A stretch of 64,000 nt of DNA from Vogesella sp. LIG4 (GTDB lineage Bacteria; Pseudomonadota; Gammaproteobacteria; Burkholderiales; Chromobacteriaceae), in NCBI RefSeq assembly GCF_900090205.1, contig NZ_LT607802.1:963846-1027845 (forward strand), written 5' to 3'. Within the stretch, counting starts at the first letter, position 1; each line of letters opens with the position of its first letter. The notes beneath the pieces are model-generated. The model worked only from the letters and a program-made list of their open reading frames with translations. It was not told where the DNA came from and ran no database searches. Of this stretch, positions 31,529 through 40,032 are shown one piece after another. The translations under genes were made by a program, and so were the position numbers.

Positions 31529-32821
31529 TCACATCAACAGGCAACTACGGTCGCGCCCGGCATCCTTGGACAGGTACAGCGCCTTGTCCGCCATCTGCAG
31601 CATGGTCTGGCTGTCGGCGGTGGATGGCTGCAGCGCCGATACGCCGATGCTGACGGTAAGGCCGATATCGCGCCCCTCCTCGCTGCCAATTTTCAGCGCA
31701 CGCACCGACTCGCACAGGCGGCCCGCCAGGATGCAGGCACCCTCGGCATCGGTTTCCGGCAGCACGATGGCAAACTCTTCGCCACCGATGCGGCTGAGGA
31801 TATCGTGCTGGCGCATCAACCCCTGCAGGTGGCTGGCCACCGTGCTCAGCACCCGGTCGCCGGCGAGGTGGCCGTGGCTGTCGTTGATACGCTTGAAGTG
31901 GTCAATGTCGAGGATCATCACCGCCAGGCTCTTGCCATAGCGGCGCGCGCGGCCGAATTCGCGCTCCAGGCACTGCATGAAGTGGCGGCGGTTGCTCACC
32001 CCGGTGAGCATGTCGGTGAGCGCCTGGCGCTCCAGTTCCTTCTTCAGCAGCTGCAGCTCGGTGATGTCGGTGGAAAAGCCGATCAGCGCCTTGGGCTGCC
32101 CCTGCAGCACGATGGGCACCTTCACCGACCAGTAATACGATGACTGGCCGTTCTCGTTGGCAAACTCTTCCCCACTGGCGATCTTGCCGCCGGTTTCGAA
32201 TACCTTGCAGTCCATTGCCCACCACTGATCGGCGATTTTCCTGCAGGCCACCTCGCTGTCCAGCTTGCCGACGATATCCTGCGGTGGCCGGCCCAGCAGC
32301 CGCGCGGTGCGCTCGTTGACGTACAGGAAGCGGCGGTCTTCCGATTTCATGTAGATGTAGGAATCGACATTGTTCAGCACCGTGTCCAGCAACTGGCGCT
32401 GCTCGCGCAACTCGCCCTCCAGCCGCTTGCGCTCGGTGATGTCGGTGGAGATGCCGCACATGCCGATGATGTCGCCTTGCTCGTCGCGCACCGGCGCCTT
32501 CACCGTCCAGTAGATGCGGGTTTCGCCGCTGGCCTTGATGATGTTCAGCTCTTCGCTGGCCAGGGTTTCGCCGTGCTCCAGCACGCGGCGGTCATTCAGC
32601 CGCAGCTGGTCGGAAACCGCCAGATCGAAGAAATGGCTGTCGTCCTTGCCCACCACGTCCGCCAGCTGCCCGCCGAACAGCTCGCACACCATATTGTTGG
32701 CGTAGGTGTAATTGCCGGCGGTGTCCTTGGTGTAGATATGGGCGCCGACATTGTTCAATACCTCGCGCAGGCTCAGCACCTCGCGCAGTAAGTCCTGAAC
32801 GCTGCTGTTGTGGTTTTGCAT
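31529..32821 (-). CDS. Diguanylate cyclase with two PAS domains
   Basis: Cytoplasmic sensor enzyme that makes cyclic di-GMP from GTP; 430 residues, no membrane segment. PAS 1 (about residues 15-130, ending STDITERKRLEGELREQ), PAS 2 (140-255, ending STDITELQLLKKELERQ), then GGDEF (260-430). The active site is RIGGEEF (near residue 343), preceded by an RxxD inhibitory site (RQHD) five residues before, so product feedback is expected. Start ATG 32821 follows GGGAGAGCAGC. Ligand unknown. Confidence 0.93.
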   Translation of the reverse strand: MQNHNSSVQDLLREVLSLREVLNNVGAHIYTKDTAGNYTYANNMVCELFGGQLADVVGKDDSHFFDLAVSDQLRLNDRRVLEHGETLASEELNIIKASGETRIYWTVKAPVRDEQGDIIGMCGISTDITERKRLEGELREQRQLLDTVLNNVDSYIYMKSEDRRFLYVNERTARLLGRPPQDIVGKLDSEVACRKIADQWWAMDCKVFETGGKIASGEEFANENGQSSYYWSVKVPIVLQGQPKALIGFSTDITELQLLKKELERQALTDMLTGVSNRRHFMQCLEREFGRARRYGKSLAVMILDIDHFKRINDSHGHLAGDRVLSTVASHLQGLMRQHDILSRIGGEEFAIVLPETDAEGACILAGRLCESVRALKIGSEEGRDIGLTVSIGVSALQPSTADSQTMLQMADKALYLSKDAGRDRSCLLM

Positions 32822-33107
32822 GCTGCTCTCCCATCCGGCGGCCGGCGGCGTTCTGGCACTGCAGGCCGCGCAATAATCTGATTCTGGCAGATTGTGTGCC
32901 GCTCTCCAGCCCGCATGCTGCCGGCCAGCGGCCGAGCAGGTGCAGCGCTATCAAAACGTCTAACCGGTATTAGCCGGGTCTTGATAATCGGCACCAGACA
33001 TGCGCCCTGGCAGCCGGCCTGCGGGTTTTGCGCCGCGCCGCGGCCTGCGGCAGAATGCCGGTGGCAATATTCGGCAGCGAAGCCGGAGCACACAGGGGGG
33101 AGCACAC

Positions 33108-33686
33108 ATGGGCAAGAACCGGCTGGAAGCATTCAGCGATGGCGTGCTGGCCATCATCATCACCATCATGGTGCTGGAGTTGCGGGTACCGCATGGCAGC
33201 GACCTGTCCGCGCTTAGCCCGCTGCTGCCCAGCTTCTGGAGCTATGTGCTGAGCTTCGTCTACGTGGGCATCTACTGGAACAACCACCACCACCTGCTGC
33301 ACGCCACCCGCCAGGTATCCGGCGGCGTGCTGTGGGCCAATCTGCACCTGCTGTTCTGGCTGTCGCTGTTCCCGTTCGCCACCGGCTGGATGGGCGAGAA
33401 CCACTTTGCGCCGCTGCCCACCGCCGCCTACGGCGTGGTGCTGCTGATGGCGGCCGTGGCCTGGTACATCCTGCAGTTCAGCATCATGTGCACCGACGGC
33501 AAGGCCTCGCCGCTGAAGCGGGCGCTGGGCAGCGACTGGAAGGGCAAGCTGTCGCCGCTGTGCTACCTGGCCGGCATCCTTGTCTCCTTCCGGCAGCAGT
33601 GGCTGGCACAGGCCATCTACACCCTGGTGGCCATGCTGTGGCTGGTGCCGGATCGCCGCATCGAGCGGGCAATCGACCAGCACTGA
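33108..33686 (+). CDS. TMEM175-family potassium channel homologue (DUF1211)
   Basis: Integral membrane protein of 192 residues with about six helices. The family signature RLEAFSDGVLAIIITIMVLELRVP covers residues 4-27; the FSDG motif belongs to the pore-lining first helix. A histidine-rich stretch NNHHHLLH follows helix 2. Start ATG 33108 has GGGGGAGCACAC upstream; the frame upstream to 33000 is not supported. Bacterial homologues form tetrameric potassium-permeable channels. No functional partner is adjacent. Confidence 0.87.
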   Translation: MGKNRLEAFSDGVLAIIITIMVLELRVPHGSDLSALSPLLPSFWSYVLSFVYVGIYWNNHHHLLHATRQVSGGVLWANLHLLFWLSLFPFATGWMGENHFAPLPTAAYGVVLLMAAVAWYILQFSIMCTDGKASPLKRALGSDWKGKLSPLCYLAGILVSFRQQWLAQAIYTLVAMLWLVPDRRIERAIDQH

Positions 33687-33692
33687 TCCCCT

Positions 33693-33706
33693 GCCGGAAA
33701 ACTGGC
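33693..33706. promoter_or_regulatory. Candidate activator site (UAS) of the Rieske operon
   Basis: GCCGGAAAACTGGC, an imperfect palindrome that matches the site upstream of the arginine transporter (GCCAGATATCTGGC) in 11 of 14 bases. It ends 97 bp before the -24 GG of the sigma-54 promoter, exactly as at 38096-38109. Confidence 0.55.
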
Positions 33707-33801
33707 AATTTCACCGTTTTCCCGCCAGCCGCCTGAAATTCCCGGCGGCGCACCCGCCTGTTTATCCAGCAAATTCAATGACTTGAGCAAACTTCACAAG
33801 G

Positions 33802-33817
33802 TGGCACGCCGGCTGCT
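33802..33817 (+). promoter_or_regulatory. Sigma-54 promoter of the Rieske operon
   Basis: TGGCAC-GCCGG-CTGCT with the invariant GG (33803-33804) and GC (33815-33816) ten bases apart. One T-to-C change from the consensus -12 element, shared with the promoter at 38205. The operon start codon lies 58 bases downstream. Confidence 0.75.
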
Positions 33818-33874
33818 ATGGCTACGGCATTCGCCGGCACCGCCGGCCCGACCATGCCACCACAGGAGTTAGCC

Positions 33875-35014
33875 ATGCACAGCGCCATCGGAACCGATCT
33901 GCCCGCAGATTTCTGCCAGGATATGGACAATGCCTACACACTGCCGGCCAGTTACTACACCTCCGAGGCGGTGTTCCAGCACGAGAAGGAGCACATCTTC
34001 ACCCGCGCCTGGCTGTGCCTGTGCCACGCCAGCGAGCTGGCCGAGAGCAATGCCTACGTCACCCGCAAGATCGTGGGCGAGAACCTGGTGGCGGTGCGCG
34101 GCCGCGACGGCGTGCTGCGCGCCTTCTACAACGTCTGCCCGCACCGCGGCCACGAGCTGTTCAAGGACAGCGGCGTGGCCCGCAACGTGGTGAGCTGCCC
34201 CTACCACGCCTGGACTTTCAAACTGGACGGCGAGCTGGCGGTGGCGCGCAACTGCGAGCACGTGGCCAACTTCGACAAGGCTGACTACAACCTGGTGCCG
34301 ATCCGCGTGGCCGAGTACGCCGGCTTCGTGTTCGTAAACATGGACATGGACGCACCGCCGGTGGAAACCGCGCTGGCCGGCCTGGATGCGCACCTGAAAA
34401 CGGTATGCCCGAATGTGGCCGAGCTGCAGGTGGCCTCGCGCACCATCACCGACACCCCGGCCAACTGGAAGGTGATCGTCGACAACTACATGGAGTGCTA
34501 CCACTGCGCACCGGCGCACCCGGGCTTTTCCAGCTCGGTGGATTCCGAGCGCTACACCCATACCTTCCACGGCAACTGGACGCTGCAGCACGGCTACAGC
34601 AAATCGTCCGAGCAGGGCTATTCCTTCGATGCAGAGGTGAACAACCAGGCGTTCAGCGGCTACTGGGTATGGCCGTGCGTGATGTTCAACGTAGTGCCGG
34701 GCGACGACACCATGACGGTGATCTACGAATACCCGGTATCCGCCGGGCTGACGGTGCAGTACTACGAGGTGCTGATGAAGAGCAAGGAAGTCAGCCCGGA
34801 GCAGCGCAACTTCATCACCTGGGCCACGCAGACCTTCCGCCCGGAAGACCTCGCACTGGTGGAAAGCGTGCAGCGCGGCCTGCAATCGCGCGGCTACCGC
34901 GGCCAGGGCCGCATCATGGTGGATGCAACACGCAGCGGCATCAGCGAGCACGGCATCGCCTACTTCCACAACAAGGTGGCCGGCTACTACCCGCGCAGCG
35001 GGGAGGAGCAATGA
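33875..35014 (+). CDS. Rieske non-heme iron oxygenase, quaternary-ammonium (CntA/YeaW) type
   Basis: Oxygenase component, 379 residues from ATG 33875 (AGGAG upstream). The Rieske cluster ligands are C-x-H in NVCPHRGHELF and C-x2-H in VVSCPYHAW. The mononuclear iron site is H210 and H215 in MECYHCAPAH with an Asp near residue 325 (PEDLALVE). The residue bridging Rieske and iron sites is E207, not the Asp of most ring dioxygenases; glutamate is typical of carnitine-type monooxygenases. The substrate is therefore likely a quaternary ammonium or N-methylated compound. Shared sigma-54 control with the arginine transporter operon suggests a basic amino acid derivative. Coupled to the reductase by ATGA overlap. 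Confidence 0.88.
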   Translation: MHSAIGTDLPADFCQDMDNAYTLPASYYTSEAVFQHEKEHIFTRAWLCLCHASELAESNAYVTRKIVGENLVAVRGRDGVLRAFYNVCPHRGHELFKDSGVARNVVSCPYHAWTFKLDGELAVARNCEHVANFDKADYNLVPIRVAEYAGFVFVNMDMDAPPVETALAGLDAHLKTVCPNVAELQVASRTITDTPANWKVIVDNYMECYHCAPAHPGFSSSVDSERYTHTFHGNWTLQHGYSKSSEQGYSFDAEVNNQAFSGYWVWPCVMFNVVPGDDTMTVIYEYPVSAGLTVQYYEVLMKSKEVSPEQRNFITWATQTFRPEDLALVESVQRGLQSRGYRGQGRIMVDATRSGISEHGIAYFHNKVAGYYPRSGEEQ

Positions 35015-35967
35015 ACAGCCATATCGCCTGGCTGGCCGGCACGGTAAGCGACATCACCCCGCTGGCCCGCGACATCAAGCGCTTCACCCTGCGGCTGGAG
35101 GCCGGCAGCTACCCGGAGTTCGCCTCCGGCAGCCACCTGCTGCTGCGGGTGGGCAGCGCGGCGGACAGCCCGGTGAACGCCTACTCGCTGCTGGATGCCG
35201 GCGGCGGCAGCGCGGAAATCCACATCGCGGTGAAGCGCGAGGCGGATTCGCGCGGCGGCTCGGCCTGGCTGCATGAGCTGGCGCCAGGCAGCGCCATCCA
35301 CTTCAGTACCCCGGCCAACCTGTTTGCACTACAACCGGCGGCGCGGCGCCACGTGTTCATTGCCGGCGGCATCGGCATCACGCCGTTCATCTCGCACCTG
35401 GCGGCACAGCGGGCCGCCGGCGGCGACTGCCAGCTGCACTACGCCTACCGCCAGCCGGACGAGGCCGCCTTTGTCGATGGCCTGGCCGGCCTGCCGCAGG
35501 TGACGCTGTACGACGGCAGCCGCGGGCAGCGGCTGGACGTGGCGGCGGTACTGGCCACGCTGGGGCCGGACGATCATGTCTACGCCTGCGGACCGCAACG
35601 GCTGCTGGATGCGGTACAGGCCGCCGGGCAGGCCTTGCAGGCGGCCGGGCGGCTGCACATCGAGCAGTTCGCGCCGCCGGCAGCACCGGCCGGCGGCGGG
35701 GCTTTCAGCGTGCGGCTGGTACGCAGCGGCTGCGATATCCAGGTGGCGGCGGACGAATCCATCCTCGATGCCATCCAGCGCCAGAGCCAGGTGCGGGTGG
35801 AAAGCCTGTGCCGCGAAGGCTACTGCGGCACCTGCGAGACGCGGCTGCTGTCCGGCAGCGCCGAGCACCACGACCAGTACCTGAGCGATGGCGAGAAACA
35901 GGCGCAGGACCGCATCATGCTGTGCGTATCGCGCGCCGCCTGCACGCGGCTGGAGCTGGATCTGTAG
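35011..35967 (+). CDS. Rieske oxygenase reductase (FMN/NADH with 2Fe-2S, CntB/YeaX type)
   Basis: Electron-transfer partner of the oxygenase, 318 residues. The flavin domain (residues 1-100) has NAYSLLD, the NADH domain (100-225) has FIAGGIGITPFISHL and YACGPQRLLDAV, and the C-terminal plant-type ferredoxin (230-318) has the cysteines CREGYCGTC plus a distal LCVSRA. This order (FNR-like then ferredoxin) is the phthalate dioxygenase reductase class. It overlaps the oxygenase by 4 bases. The operon ends at a 17-bp inverted pair of the uptake-like motif 22 bases after the stop. Confidence 0.93.
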   Translation: MNSHIAWLAGTVSDITPLARDIKRFTLRLEAGSYPEFASGSHLLLRVGSAADSPVNAYSLLDAGGGSAEIHIAVKREADSRGGSAWLHELAPGSAIHFSTPANLFALQPAARRHVFIAGGIGITPFISHLAAQRAAGGDCQLHYAYRQPDEAAFVDGLAGLPQVTLYDGSRGQRLDVAAVLATLGPDDHVYACGPQRLLDAVQAAGQALQAAGRLHIEQFAPPAAPAGGGAFSVRLVRSGCDIQVAADESILDAIQRQSQVRVESLCREGYCGTCETRLLSGSAEHHDQYLSDGEKQAQDRIMLCVSRAACTRLELDL

Positions 35968-35989
35968 CCCCCGCCCACCCCACAACGCC

Positions 35990-36025
35990 ATGCGGCCAAC
36001 CTTTCGCCCGAAAGGTTGGCCGCAT
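35990..36025. terminator. Inverted pair of the uptake-like motif after the Rieske operon
   Basis: ATGCGGCCAACCTTTCG (35990-36006) pairs with CGAAAGGTTGGCCGCAT (36009-36025), a perfect 17-bp stem. It follows the reductase gene and is the strongest such pair in the window; probable transcript end. Confidence 0.7.
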
Positions 36026-36045
36026 GCATTTCATGCATCGTAGCT

Positions 36046-36385
36046 TGGGTTGAGCACCAGCGAAGCCCAACGTTTACCGCGAGCTTTTGGTGTGTTGTCT
36101 GGTTTTGTATCCGCTGCGCGGATGATGATTGAAGTCGCCGGTTCCGCCCGGCGCACGGGATACCTTCTTTTGCTTCGCCAAAAGAAGGTATCCGAAGAAA
36201 AGGCGACCCGGGGCTGCTCGAAACCCCGTGCAAAAAGGCACGCCCCAGGCGCCGCCGAACTCGCCGCGCGCTAACGTCGCGCGGCTCAGACAAAGCGGCG
36301 GCTTAAAACCTGGGGCGCACCATTTTGCCCGGCTCGCGCCAACGGGATTGGGGCACGTCGGTTCGGCGCTACCTGTCCGTAGGGT
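36046..36385 (-). repeat. Dispersed structured repeat family A, copy A3
   Basis: Minus-orientation copy, close to A2. Inner hairpin arms 36264-36270 and 36278-36284 around the loop ACGTTAG (minus strand). The second module is a 15-bp hairpin (36158-36172 with 36179-36193) that differs from A2 at two base pairs, both compensated. The rest of the 35968-36548 gap holds this copy, a CCCACCCTA unit (36379-36413) and two motif pairs. No gene is supported. Confidence 0.75.
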
Positions 36386-36483
36386 GGACAAAGTGCAGCG
36401 TACCCACCCTATGAGAAACAGCAGTAGAGTGAGCTGACCGCTGGCCATACCCGCGCAGAACCAACCACTCATCCCACAACGCC

Positions 36484-36519
36484 ATGCGGCCAACCTTTCA
36501 CCCGAAGGGTTGGCCGCAT
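36484..36519. terminator. Inverted pair of the uptake-like motif at the activator gene end
   Basis: ATGCGGCCAACC (36484-36495) with GGTTGGCCGCAT (36508-36519), extended by A-T pairs into the loop. It lies 29 bases beyond the stop of the minus-strand sigma-54 activator. Confidence 0.6.
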
Positions 36520-36548
36520 ATGCTCCGGCAGCTGGCTGTCTGCCGGCC

Positions 36549-37985
36549 CTAGCCGCCCACCACCTGCTGGGTGAGGCGGATGCCGTATTTCTTCATCTTG
36601 TACTGCAGCGTGGCGCGCGGCAGGCCGCACTGGCGCGCCGCCTCCGACAGGTTGGGGTAGCGCTTCAGGTAGTACAGCAGCAGGCTGCGCTCGTAGGCGG
36701 CCAGTTGCTCGTCCAGTGTGCCGCCACCCTCGGCCGGCGTCGCCGGCAGCGGTGCTTCCGCAGCCGGTGGCGGCAGCCGCGCGGCTGCCTTTTCGTCGCT
36801 GGCCTGCTCGTCGTCCTCCAGCAGCACGAAATCCAGTTCCTCGCCGTTTTCGCAGAAGATCAGGCTGCGCAGGATGATGTTCTCCAGCATGCGCACATTG
36901 CCCGGCCAGCTGTGGCGTTGCAGCCGGTCCAGCACTGCGTTGCTGATGCGCTTCACCCGGTTGCCGGTGAGCTTGCCGTTTCGCTCCAGGAAGGCCTGCG
37001 CCAGCAGCGGGATGTCACGCTTGCGCTCGCGCAGCGGCGGAATGGTGAGGTAGCCCACGTTCAGCCGGTACAGCAGGTCCGGGCGGATGCGCTGTCGCTC
37101 CAGCATCTGCTGCGGCGATTCGTTGGTGGCGGCGATGATGCGCACGTCCACCTGGCATTCCTTGCTGGAGCCGACGCGGCGGAAGGTCTGCTCCTGCAGC
37201 GCGCGCAGCAGTTTGCCCTGCACCGCCAGCGGCATGGAGTTGAGTTCGTCCAGGAACAGCGTGCCGCCGTGGGCGCTTTCCAGCAGGCCGGCGCGGTCCT
37301 CGGCACCGGTGAAGGCGCCCTTCACGGTGCCGAACAGCGCGCTTTCGAACAGCTGCTCCGGCATGGCCGCACAGTTCAGCACCAGGTAGGGCTTGCCGGC
37401 GCGCTCGCTGTGGGTGTGTAGCAGGCGCGCGAACAGCTCCTTGCCGGTACCGGTTTCGCCGTAGATCAGCACTTGCACGTCGGTGTTGGCCAGCCGCTGC
37501 GCCTGCTGCACCAGCTTCTGCATCGCCGGCTCGCAGGTGATGATGCCGTCGTCGGTCTGTGCCTGCTGCGCCTGCAGCCGCTGCTGCAGATCGACGAACT
37601 GTTCGTGCAGGTGGTTGATCACCGACAGGTCGCGGGCAATCTCGATGGCGCCGATGATCTCGCCATGCCCGCCCTGCAGCGGCAGCGTGGTGTGTACCTG
37701 GTGCACCGGCTTGCCGCTGGCGTTGTAGTACAGCTGGTACTGGTTGTGGTAGCGCTTGCCCTGGTATGCCGCCTGCAGCAGCGTGCTGCTGTGCTGATTC
37801 ATCTTCGGATAGACCTGCAGCAGCGGGTTGCCCAGCGCGTGGGCGGCCAGGTAGTCGTCCTGGCGGGCGCTTTCCTCGTTGTAATACACGTAGTTGCCGT
37901 CGTTATCGACAATGGCGACCGGCTGCGGCAGGGAGTCGAGGAACTCCGTGAAAATGCCCAGCGCCGCGGTGAGTTGCGCGTCCAT
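36549..37985 (-). CDS. Sigma-54-dependent transcriptional activator (PAS-AAA-Fis type, RocR-like)
   Basis: 478 residues. N-terminal PAS sensor (5-125; PVAIVDNDGNYVYYNEESA), coiled linker, AAA+ domain (150-390) with Walker A YGETGTGKELFA, the sigma-54 contact loop GAFTGA, Walker B GGTLFLDE and the arginine region NVGYLTIPPLRERK, then a Fis-type helix-turn-helix near the C-terminus (LSEAARQCGLPRATLQYKMKK). The architecture resembles RocR-type arginine catabolism activators. It lies between two operons with sigma-54 promoters and matching upstream sites, so it likely controls both. The effector would be arginine, a relative, or the Rieske substrate. Confidence 0.9.
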   Translation of the reverse strand: MDAQLTAALGIFTEFLDSLPQPVAIVDNDGNYVYYNEESARQDDYLAAHALGNPLLQVYPKMNQHSSTLLQAAYQGKRYHNQYQLYYNASGKPVHQVHTTLPLQGGHGEIIGAIEIARDLSVINHLHEQFVDLQQRLQAQQAQTDDGIITCEPAMQKLVQQAQRLANTDVQVLIYGETGTGKELFARLLHTHSERAGKPYLVLNCAAMPEQLFESALFGTVKGAFTGAEDRAGLLESAHGGTLFLDELNSMPLAVQGKLLRALQEQTFRRVGSSKECQVDVRIIAATNESPQQMLERQRIRPDLLYRLNVGYLTIPPLRERKRDIPLLAQAFLERNGKLTGNRVKRISNAVLDRLQRHSWPGNVRMLENIILRSLIFCENGEELDFVLLEDDEQASDEKAAARLPPPAAEAPLPATPAEGGGTLDEQLAAYERSLLLYYLKRYPNLSEAARQCGLPRATLQYKMKKYGIRLTQQVVGG

Positions 37986-38095
37986 GTGTGTCTCCTCCCG
38001 GTGCTCCCGTTTGTTGGGGCACCCTGTAGTCTTTGTATTTTTTCTATTGATACCATGCCCGCGACGGCGGCGTCCGCAAACTGTCCCTGCCGGCC

Positions 38096-38109
38096 GCCAG
38101 ATATCTGGC
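38096..38109. promoter_or_regulatory. Candidate activator site (UAS) of the arginine transporter operon
   Basis: GCCAGATATCTGGC, a perfect 14-bp palindrome ending 97 bp before the -24 GG, the expected place for a sigma-54 enhancer. It also lies 111 bp upstream of the divergent activator gene, so autoregulation is possible. The remaining 37986-38285 sequence holds the elements listed below. Confidence 0.6.
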
Positions 38110-38160
38110 AGTTACGCAACTATCTACGCATCCACTAAAAATCCGCCAAAGGCAAACTTG

Positions 38161-38186
38161 ATCCAAGTCAATGTTTTTACTTGGAT
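38161..38186. promoter_or_regulatory. Inverted repeat close to the sigma-54 promoter
   Basis: ATCCAAGT (38161-38168), ten bases, ACTTGGAT (38179-38186): perfect 8-bp arms ending 19 bp before the -24 element. It may bind a second regulator or a bending protein. It is absent from the Rieske promoter. Confidence 0.45.
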
Positions 38187-38204
38187 TTTCCCACGCTTCG
38201 CCGG

Positions 38205-38220
38205 TGGCACGCTTCCTGCT
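38205..38220 (+). promoter_or_regulatory. Sigma-54 promoter of the arginine transporter operon
   Basis: TGGCAC-GCTTC-CTGCT with GG (38206-38207) and GC (38218-38219) exactly ten bases apart. The first gene starts 65 bases downstream. Confidence 0.8.
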
Positions 38221-38285
38221 GAAACGCTCCCCATCATGACGCCGATACCACGCCCCGCGCGGTATCCAGAACAGGGAGAGACACC

Positions 38286-39089
38286 TTGCACCAGCCGTCC
38301 ACCACCGTGCCCCCCGGGCAACCCATCATCGACATCCGCGAGCTGCACAAGCGCTTTGGCGACCATCACGTGCTCAAGGGGGTGTCCTTCACCGCCCACC
38401 AGGGCGAGGTGGTGTCGCTGATCGGCGCCAGCGGCTCCGGCAAGAGCACCCTGCTGCGCTGCATGAATCTGCTGGAGGTGCCGGACAGCGGCCAGGTGCT
38501 GATCTCCGGCGAGGAGGTGGCGCTGACGCAGAACCGTCGTGGCCAGACGGTGATCGCCAACCCACCGCAGGTGGAGCGCATCCGCACCCGGCTGGGCATG
38601 GTGTTCCAGAACTTCAACCTGTGGCCGCACATGACGGTGCTGGAAAACCTGATCGAGGTACCCACCCGCGTGCTGGGCCAGCCGCGCAAGGAAGCCATCG
38701 AGCTGGCGGAATCGCTGCTGGCCAAGGTGGGCATTGCCGACAAGCGCCACAGCTACCCGGCCTTCCTGTCCGGCGGCCAGCAGCAGCGCGTGGCGATTGC
38801 CCGCGCACTGGCCACCCGCCCGGCGGTGATGCTGTTCGACGAGCCGACCTCGGCACTGGACCCGGAGCTGGTGGGTGAGGTGCTGAAGGTGATCCGCGAC
38901 CTGGCGCAGGACGGCTGCACCATGGTGCTGGTCACCCACGAAATGGCCTTCGCCCGCGACGTGTCCAGCAAGGTGATGTTCCTGCACCAGGGGCGCATCG
39001 AGGAGTCCGGCAGCGCGAGCCAGGTGTTCGGCAACCCCAGCAGCGAACGCTGCCGCCAGTTCGTCAACGCACAAACCTGCCGCGCCTGA
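38286..39089 (+). CDS. Basic amino acid ABC transporter ATP-binding protein (HisP/ArtP type)
   Basis: Cytoplasmic ATPase, 267 residues. Walker A GASGSGKST (near residue 49), Q-loop VFQNFNLWPHMTV, signature LSGGQQQRVAIARAL, Walker B VMLFDEPTSALDPE, H-loop VTHEM. The insertion LTQNRRGQTVIANPPQVERI is typical of polar amino acid transporters. The start is a TTG at 38286, chosen because AGGGAGAG lies just upstream and no ATG or GTG fits. First gene of the operon behind the sigma-54 promoter. An uptake-like motif lies after its stop (39093). Confidence 0.92.
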   Translation: MHQPSTTVPPGQPIIDIRELHKRFGDHHVLKGVSFTAHQGEVVSLIGASGSGKSTLLRCMNLLEVPDSGQVLISGEEVALTQNRRGQTVIANPPQVERIRTRLGMVFQNFNLWPHMTVLENLIEVPTRVLGQPRKEAIELAESLLAKVGIADKRHSYPAFLSGGQQQRVAIARALATRPAVMLFDEPTSALDPELVGEVLKVIRDLAQDGCTMVLVTHEMAFARDVSSKVMFLHQGRIEESGSASQVFGNPSSERCRQFVNAQTCRA

Positions 39090-39174
39090 GCTTGCGGCCA
39101 ACATTGAACCAACTTCAGCGGCACTGCCGCACCCACCCAGGCTGTCCTGCATCACCCACCCATCAGGAGAACGA

Positions 39175-39951
39175 ATGATGAAAACCAGACTGCTGTCCCT
39201 GTGCTGTGCCATGTCCTTCGGTTTGCTCGCCGCCGGCGCCATGGCCGCCGCGCCGCTGAAGATCGGTGTGGCCGCCGAGCCCTACCCGCCGTTTTCCATC
39301 AAGAACAGCAACGGCCAGTGGTCCGGCTTCGAGGTGGAGCTTGTCAACCGCCTGTGCCAGGAGATGAAAACCCAGTGCCAGATCACCGAAGTGGCCTGGG
39401 ACGGCATCATCCCCTCGCTGCAGGGCAAGAAGATCGACGTGATCTTCAACTCCATGTCGATTACCCCGGAGCGGCAGAAGGTGATCGCCTTCAGCAAACC
39501 CTACTACTACACCGACGCCATGTTCGTGGGCGCCAAGGGCAGCAAGCTGGACCTGAGCCCGGCCGGCCTGCACGGCAAGACCATAGGCGTGCAGTCGTCC
39601 ACCACCAATGCCAACTTCGTGCAGAAGCGCTACGCCCAGGGCGTCAACATCAAGTACTACAACACCCAGGACGAGCTGAACGCCGACATGGCCGCCGGCC
39701 GCATCGACGTGATGCTGCTGGATGCACTGGCCGCCGACCTGTACCTGAGCAGCAAGGACGGCGCCAACCTGGAATCCAAGGGCCTGGCACCGCGTGACCC
39801 GGTGTTCGGCCCCGGCATCGGCGCCGGCCTACGCAAGCAGGACGTGGCGCTGAAGCAGCAGTTCGATGCCGCCATCGGCAAGCTGCTGAAGAACGGCAGC
39901 TACGACGCCATCCAGAAGAAGTATTTCAAGATCAGCGTGGCCCCGAAGTAA
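39175..39951 (+). CDS. Basic amino acid-binding periplasmic protein (lysine/arginine/ornithine type)
   Basis: 258 residues with signal peptide (LLSLCCAMSFGLLAAGAMA). Family 3 binding protein: KIGVAAEPYPPFSIKNSNGQWSGF, the ligand-carboxylate region GIIPSLQGKKIDVIFNSMSITPERQ (SMSIT...R), IGVQSSTTNANF, and GRIDVMLLDALA. These resemble LAO/ArtJ/HisJ proteins. The catabolic genes that follow make L-arginine the likeliest ligand. ATG at 39175 has AGGAGAACGA upstream; a second ATG follows immediately. Confidence 0.92.
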   Translation: MMKTRLLSLCCAMSFGLLAAGAMAAAPLKIGVAAEPYPPFSIKNSNGQWSGFEVELVNRLCQEMKTQCQITEVAWDGIIPSLQGKKIDVIFNSMSITPERQKVIAFSKPYYYTDAMFVGAKGSKLDLSPAGLHGKTIGVQSSTTNANFVQKRYAQGVNIKYYNTQDELNADMAAGRIDVMLLDALAADLYLSSKDGANLESKGLAPRDPVFGPGIGAGLRKQDVALKQQFDAAIGKLLKNGSYDAIQKKYFKISVAPK

Positions 39952-40032
39952 GCCGGCACGGGCCTGCGCCGGCAACGGCCGGGCCCGTCACGACGCACAC
40001 CGCCCGAATACCCACCGCAAGGGAATGACGTC

